From Brachycybe producta (taxonomy: Eukaryota; Arthropoda; Diplopoda; Playtdesmida; Andrognathidae), in NCBI GenBank assembly GCA_036925085.1, contig JAUPFP010000034.1, forward strand, positions 945,501-1,009,500: a DNA stretch of 64,000 nucleotides. Reading direction: 5' to 3'. Shown here in pieces: positions 58,797-64,000 of the stretch. The position numbers and the translations under genes were made by a program. The first letter of the stretch is position 1. The number at the start of each line of letters is the position of its first letter. The notes beneath the pieces are model-generated. The model was not told where the DNA came from and did not search any database. It saw nothing but the letters and a program-made list of their open reading frames with translations.

Positions 58797-59390
58797 TAGA
58801 GTCCTGCATCGACCAGGGTGGTCGTTAGCCGATAGCTGTTGGCCGAATTTTTTTTCTATAGGTTATAGACAAATTCTTTTTTGTGTGTAGCCTATTTGTT
58901 TAATTTGCCAACAGAAACCAATGGAAAAAAAAAAATTGGTGGGTCGACCAGCTTTTCTATTGCCCAAATGGGCCGTTTGGGTCGAATGGGTCGTTCGGGT
59001 CGAATGGGCCACTTGGGTCAAATTGGCTGTTTGGATTGAATTTTTTTTTTGAACATACATTTTTTGTCCCACATTAGCCTTCTCTATAATAAACCTATAG
59101 GAAGCTTCACATTGTCAGTCCTGAGTTACTGCTCTACTACTCTTTATGCTTAAAAATTCTGAAGTGGATGTTTTACAGCCAACAGAAATGTTTGAATTTT
59201 GATATAATTTATAAAAAAAAATCAATATTTACTTTGTTGATTCCTTTAATAGCTTAATTCGGGCCTGCCGCTTTATTCGGCCCGGCCGTTTAATTTGGCC
59301 CGGCTGATTTCTGGTCGACCATGACTGACCCAACCTTGTATGTTGAACCAGCTTGGCCGACCATCAAAAAAATAAAAATGCAGGACTCTA
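58797..59390. mobile_element. Non-autonomous hAT-type element with exact 8-bp duplication
   Basis: 594 bp with 13-bp inverted ends TAGAGTCCTGCAT / ATGCAGGACTCTA. It is flanked by the exact 8-bp direct repeat GTTCAGAC (58789-58796, 59391-59398), the duplication length of hAT elements. Inside, a run of GGGTCGAATGGGTCG words (about 58960-59040) and GGCCCGGCC words (about 59260-59310) pair loosely with the GGCCGAC end. No coding capacity. Confidence 0.8.
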
Positions 59391-59439
59391 GTTCAGACTG
59401 GCACTTAATACGGTATTGAATACCCTAAAATAAAAAATA

Positions 59440-59580
59440 AAATTACTCTTTAGTTATTCAGCTACCCTTCTAGTTTCTAAAATAAACACATTCAAATTTC
59501 TCTTCATTTTGGGTCTAAAAAAACAGAATAATCAAGAGTTCGCGAAACGTTTATTACTTTAAAACCACATTAATCCAAAA
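59440..59580. mobile_element. F1 fold-back, single arm
   Basis: CAGCTACCCTTCTAGTTTCT, TCAAATTTCTCTTCATTTTG, ACAGAATAATCAAGAGTTCG and AAACCACATTAA follow the right arm of F1. The left arm is missing. Confidence 0.6.
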
Positions 59581-60089
59581 GAAAAATGCATAAAACACAA
59601 ATTACACAAATCTTTTTTAAAAAATTTGCTTTCAAAATAATTTTCAAATAAATTCTACAAATGTATCATTTATGATTTTGCATTTTCCTCTATTGCTTCT
59701 GATGATTGTAGCTATCATTTGCTTCTGTCATGAAATGAACAGTTTTCTTGCATATTTTAGATTTTTGGAGTTTATATTTTAGTTGAATAGAATGCAGAAT
59801 TTTTTTTTTAAAAAAAATATTATGCACATTTATAATTTTCATTTGCATAAAAGTTTTTGCCTTAATAATTATTATACAGTATGTCTCAGAAGTTCAGAAC
59901 CAACGCCATAACTTGATTACCAAAATATGGAGTAGCGTCGTTAAATTGTTTAAAACTAATTATTTCAGAAACTATAAATAACTAGTTAATTATTACAAAA
60001 TAATCAGAATTCTAAAATAATTTGTTCATGACGCATCATAAATTTTTTTTTAAGAACAGAAAATTTGCGTTTTTCAAACTGCAGAATCT

Positions 60090-60185
60090 ATTTTGAAAGA
60101 TAAGAACATAAAATATTTGAATGTGTTTCCTAGAGTCTTCTAGTTTTTCACTGAATCAGCTGTTCAGAAAACGTATTAACTGGAA
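60090..60185. mobile_element. F1 fold-back, decayed arm
   Basis: TTTTGAAAGATAAGAACATA, TCTTCTAGTTTTTCACTGAA and AATCAGCTGTTCAGAAAACG are in F1 right-arm order with an inner loss. Confidence 0.5.
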
Positions 60186-60208
60186 ATGTCTTTATGGGCT
60201 TTATATAG

Positions 60209-60461
60209 GGAACCGACTAATCGTAGGTCACTAGCTGACCTACACTTCAGAACTGTAGGTCAAGCAGTAAAATACACTTTCAAACTTTTTCTATCAGTGA
60301 ATTAGATGTGGGGTTATGTTAAATTAAGCTTGTTGCAGGGTGTCTGAGGCACATACAGCCCCTCAGAATGTAAAATAGTGTAGGTCCCTGAGTGACCCAC
60401 ACACACAGTTCATATCTAAAAGTGTGAGTCACCTAGTGACCTACGATTAGTCTGTCCTCTG
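60209..60461. mobile_element. MITE with GACTAATCGTAGGTCACTAG ends
   Basis: The left CGACTAATCGTAGGTCACTA and the inverse right end (AGACTAATCGTAGGTCACTA on minus) bound about 253 bp. The left continues GCTGACCTACACTT and the right GGTGACTCACACTT, so the terminal repeat is about 35 bp. Family unknown. Confidence 0.7.
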
Positions 60462-60682
60462 AGGCTCTGATGTTATCAGTATTATTTCTGTTAGAATTTA
60501 AATTCTTATTTCCTATCGTTTTTTTTATATTTTGTCATAAAAATCTCGTCCATTTTGTAGACTCAGTGATTGTTGTTTCTGTCGTTTTTTAAACGTAAAC
60601 ATATTTTGGAGCTTTTCTTGTTTACTTTTTTTTATTTATTGATCGATCGTTTTATAAATAAAATAATGTTTCATTTTTTTCT

Positions 60683-60684
<2 letters not shown>

Positions 60685-60720
<36 letters not shown>
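60685..60720. repeat. (GA)n microsatellite
   Basis: About 17 GA units. Confidence 0.95.
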
Positions 60721-60721
<1 letters not shown>

Positions 60722-60811
60722 GAGAAAGAAATAGAGAAAGTTAGATGTAGTTATGATATCTTATTTCCCTATTGAGATGGAATTTCTTAAATTACGTTGG
60801 TTCATATAATT

Positions 60812-61095
60812 TAAAACTGTAACGGTTGGTCTAGACAACTCGCACTGGGACACGAGCTTGTGCCCTTTTTGATTTGTGGGGCTCGGGAGTCGTGCTCTTG
60901 TCAACTGTGGGTTGAGAGTTCAGTTACTCAAGAGGCTTTGACTTGTGCGGATCCGATGAGCAACGCCAAGTATACAGCGAGTCAACTAAACTGTGCTTGT
61001 TTCTTGTCCAAGTCCGTCCACGTTATTCGGGTGTGTCGACAAGCCACCACAACGAGCCCGAGTACGAGCACGAGTAGTCTGGACCCAGCCTAAAA
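60812..61095. mobile_element. MITE of the CAGACTACTCG family, copy 1 (family T)
   Basis: The right end (minus) TTTTAGGCTGGGTCCAGACT then ACTCGTGCTCG; the left end GGTTGGTCTAGACAACTCGC. The inside (GGCTTTGACTTGTGCGGATC, GCGAGTCAACTAAACTGTGC) matches the copy at 62794-63198 in inverse orientation. The left half is rearranged relative to that copy. Confidence 0.65.
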
Positions 61096-61249
61096 CAACA
61101 GGATTCACGGTGTTTGCTCGTTTCGCACTTGATACTTTTTATTTAAGGGGGCTTCATAGATATTTATTTTATTTTCGTCCTCCCAGATGGCGCGTTTGCG
61201 TGGCTTTTATATTCGGCCGAACGTTTTTATAAGAAAATTTACGAAAAAA

Positions 61250-61345
61250 TTCAATGTTTTAGAAACTGGAATAGTTATTGATAATGTCAAAAGTTTTTTT
61301 TTCATGATGATATCTTTCAAAATAAAGTTTTTATGACAGTTTGAA
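61250..61345. mobile_element. F1 fold-back, single arm
   Basis: TTTTAGAAACTGGAATAGTT and ATGATGATATCTTTCAAAAT then AAAGTTTTT match the inner left arm of F1. Confidence 0.5.
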
Positions 61346-61499
61346 AAAGACGAAAATAGTTTTTCATGAAATGTCAATGGAAAAACCAACAAACCGGTCA
61401 TATGTTCAAACTTAACTATAAAATGTTTGTTTTTTTTTAAGATAGAAATAAAACCTTTACCAATCTAGTTAATCAACTAATGCATGAGAGTACACGAAG

Positions 61500-61580
61500 G
61501 AGTACATTTAATTTCTGCACCCCCTAACCTTTTGTGCGCTCGAGGCAGGTGCCTCACTCGCCTCGCCCTAGTTACGGCTT
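61500..61580 (+). repeat. Dispersed GCGCCC repeat, copy 4 (short)
   Basis: TTTTGTGCGCTCGAGGCAGG, TGCCTCACTCGCCTCGCCCT and AGTTACGGC: the 3' end of the same repeat as 7196-7372. Confidence 0.55.
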
Positions 61581-62164
61581 TAAGCATTTGCAGCAGAGTA
61601 CATTTGATTGTTGACCTGGAATAAAAGTTATCAGTTGGTCACATTAAAAAAAAAAAAAAGAAACCCCCTTGAGAATGCCTTTGTTTGTTGTATTGATAAG
61701 AGCTACGAGGCTGAGCTCGTAAATTGTATAAGAGAATGTCAGCTTCTAACAATTGCATCACTTACAAAATATATATATGAAGCCATTTACGAGTAATTTG
61801 GGATGCATTACCTATTGTAATACACAATGCTCGTCTATTATATGTGTTTGGGAATATTCTATTACTAGCTGCATAAAACTATCTTGTAGAGATTGATAAT
61901 TTTATCTTTCTCCCTGTCTTTAATTGTTTATTAAAGAGCTTTTTCTATTAGGCCTATCTTAAATATCAATATGTCATCATTTATGACAGCTGATATGGTT
62001 TGGTAGGTGCACATCCATTGCCACAGAGTGGGCGTATTAGTCAAACACGCCTATATAAGCTAGTGGATTTAAATATCACATGTTCTTCTCTAGTTGACTT
62101 TCTAAAAATTCTAAATGTTCCCTACGTGTTTGATGAGATAATCTTCAATGTTGAACTTCATGAT

Positions 62165-62500
62165 TTTAAAGTCAGTTGGTGGAGTGAGGAGTGGAGGGGT
62201 AGCAAGCATAGTAGAAAAGATGCAGGAAAATAATTTGAGATGGTTAGGGCATGTAACCATGAGTGAGGAGGATGAGCTGCTTAAACAGGGAATGGGGTTG
62301 GACCTGGGGGTTAAAAAGGGTAGAGGAAGACCCAAACAAGCTTGGAATGTGGTGGTAAAAACGGGATATGGGGGCATGTGCAGGTCGCTGGGAGTTTTTA
62401 GCTCAAAATCGAAAGGACTGGAGAGATAGAACCCGTAAGGCCGACCCTGCATATTGCTGGAAAAGGTGCAGCAAATGATGATGATGATGATGATGGTGGT
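62165..62500 (+). mobile_element. 3' end of a LINE, 5'-truncated
   Basis: The translation GVASIVEKMQENNLRWLGHV ... KKGRGRPKQAWN is the familiar tail of LINE reverse-transcriptase proteins (LRWxGHV..GRGRPxxxW..DR..W...ADP). It breaks near 62395 and continues in another frame as LAQNRKDWRDRTRKADPAYC to a stop at about 62475. The sequence ends in a GATGAT tandem tail (about 62474-62500), a 3' end style known from RTE-like LINEs. Everything upstream, including the polymerase core and endonuclease, is absent. Inactive. Confidence 0.75.
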
Positions 62501-62793
62501 GGAGAAGGAAACAACATCTTTAGATATTTTCTTGTTGAAATATCAAGCATTCTAGAACACTGTTAGGCAGGGGGGAGGCCTTTTCATAAAAAAAAAGTTC
62601 CCAGGGGGTGGGGGCGAATAATTTCCTCTGCCCAAGGTGTCAGTCCAGATTCCTTAAATTCGCAGATCACAATTTTTGGCAGATCTGGACTGACGGATAT
62701 GATATCATGAGCTTCTTCACGATGGGATCAACGATGGATCTGAACGGTCAGTCCAGTTGATCCAGTTCAAAATGTCGGAGAGGTTCTGGTCAT

Positions 62794-63198
62794 TTAAGGC
62801 TGTGTCCTGACTACTCGTACTCGGGCTCGGTGAGGTGGCTCATGAGTCATCACCAAGCCCGAGTAATGTGGACGGACTCGCGAGCAGCAATACAAGCAGC
62901 ACGAGTAACACAAGCCAGAGGCTCGTCTGGCTCCGCTTGATTGTCAGCACATCAAAGAGGTGCTCGTCAAGACGTGCACGTCACTGGATGGGGACAAGCA
63001 CAGTTTAGTTGACTCGCCGTACTCGGCGTCAAAGAGTGCATGATAATAAAACTTGCACTGACAATCGTCGCTCATTGGATCCACACGAGTCAAAGCCTTT
63101 TAAGTAACTATACTCTCAACCCTTAGTTGACAAGAGCACGAGCACGACAAGTCAACAAGGGCACAAACTCGAGCACGAGTAGTCTGAACGTACCCTAA
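62794..63198. mobile_element. MITE of the CAGACTACTCG family, copy 2 (family T)
   Basis: The left TTAAGGCTGTGTCCTGACTA then CTCGTACTCGGGCTC; the right end (minus) CCTTAGGGTACGTTCAGACT then ACTCGTGCTCG. About 405 bp with a TTAA-like edge on the left. The inside is an inverse copy of 60812-61095. Confidence 0.7.
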
Positions 63199-63199
63199 G

Positions 63200-64000
63200 G
63201 AGCTATATTGACACCATAAATAATTTTTACTGGACCATTTTTCCCAGTTCGCCTGTGCACCCTGACACAACATAGCCCACCTCCTCCTCCTCCTCCTCCT
63301 CGTCTTCTATAAGCAACCACTGCCAACCAGTTCGAATACCCGCCACAAATTTTCAGACTACACCAATGGCGATGAAATGGGATTAATCTAAAAAAAAAAG
63401 AACTTGTTCAAGCACATTTTTTATGTACTGTACTGTATAGTTAATATTATAAGAACAGGGTTGTTTAAAAAAAGCGAATTTTCGTCATTTCTTGGTATCA
63501 CAGTTAGACTACATTTTTTTTTTGCACATTGCATCTTAATTGTAATGCTGAACAAAATATATACCGGTGTAATAAAAAAACCCTTTCGTTTTTTTTTTCT
63601 CGCTGCATTTTCTGACAAGCGAGTCATACTTAATTCAATTTAGTTGCGCATTAATGTTGATTACAGATTAAAGACGTTTCAAGATTCAATTAAGATGTAT
63701 TTTAAGTTGTCGAGGAACAGGTTCCCCCCCCCCCCCCCAATATAATATATATTCACAACAAGGAGGAGAAGAAGAAGAAGAAAAAAAAAATATTTTCTAT
63801 GCGATATTTTCTCTCCTCTACAAATTTCATTAAAGATTTTGAAAGCAAGTTTAGAAATAAAGGCATCACTTTTTCATTCCTGGCTGTTTTTTTTTTAAAT
63901 TTTATGTTTCTAAGGGGTTTTTTTTAAAGGAGGTTTTTTTTTATCATCATCTTTGGTATATAATTGTACTCTGAAAATAAGATGTGGATGTTTACTTAAG
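63200..64000. other. Non-coding end of the window
   Basis: AT-rich, with (CCT)n at about 63279-63302, poly-C at 63723-63738 and (GAA)n at about 63768-63781. No gene seen. The shared UCR1 exon of PDE4 was looked for (RRESFLYRSDSDY type) and not seen here or elsewhere in the window. Confidence 0.45.

Noticed and set aside
62148-62429. 93-aa frame as a host gene
   Set aside because: It matches the common LINE C-terminal tail and ends in a GATGAT tail.

Overview
This is an AT-rich stretch of an animal nuclear genome with long introns, many short repeats and few genes. An invertebrate fits best. The host genes and the style of the repeats would suit a mollusc or another lophotrochozoan, but nothing here fixes the phylum. 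Coding DNA is sparse. I can support two exons of one cAMP phosphodiesterase gene, one complete intronless fucosyltransferase gene, and the two long frames of a young LTR element. I saw no rRNA, tRNA or CRISPR array. Layout: (1) 1-18 kb holds two exons (7708-7985 and about 17305-17937, plus strand) that look like alternative N-terminal exons of a PDE4/dunce-type phosphodiesterase. Both stop after the bases TG of a split codon, which is how vertebrate long PDE4 forms join the shared UCR1 exon (..C-FDVENG). The UCR1 exon was not found and probably lies beyond the window, so everything after 17.9 kb may be intron of this gene. (2) 18-41 kb is intron-like DNA full of non-autonomous DNA elements, microsatellites and one nested cluster at 32.8-34.5 kb. 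(3) 41359-42492 is a single-exon GT11 galactoside 2-alpha-fucosyltransferase on the same strand. (4) 44189-54450 is a 10.26-kb LTR element on the minus strand. Its 688-bp LTRs look identical by eye. It has a 4-bp target duplication, a tRNA primer site, a gag-protease frame and a second 725-aa frame of unknown function, and I see no reverse transcriptase or integrase. (5) 54.5-64 kb holds DNA-element relics, a solo LTR, a hAT element with an exact 8-bp duplication and the 3' end of a LINE. The two most unusual things are the LTR element with its unexplained second protein, and a five-copy family of hairpin elements. The hairpins show 9-bp target duplications (exact in three copies), and every copy carries the CREB/ATF palindrome TGACGTCA near its centre, in a window that also holds a cAMP phosphodiesterase gene. 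Coordinates of repeat edges are by eye and may be off by a few bases unless a target duplication fixes them.
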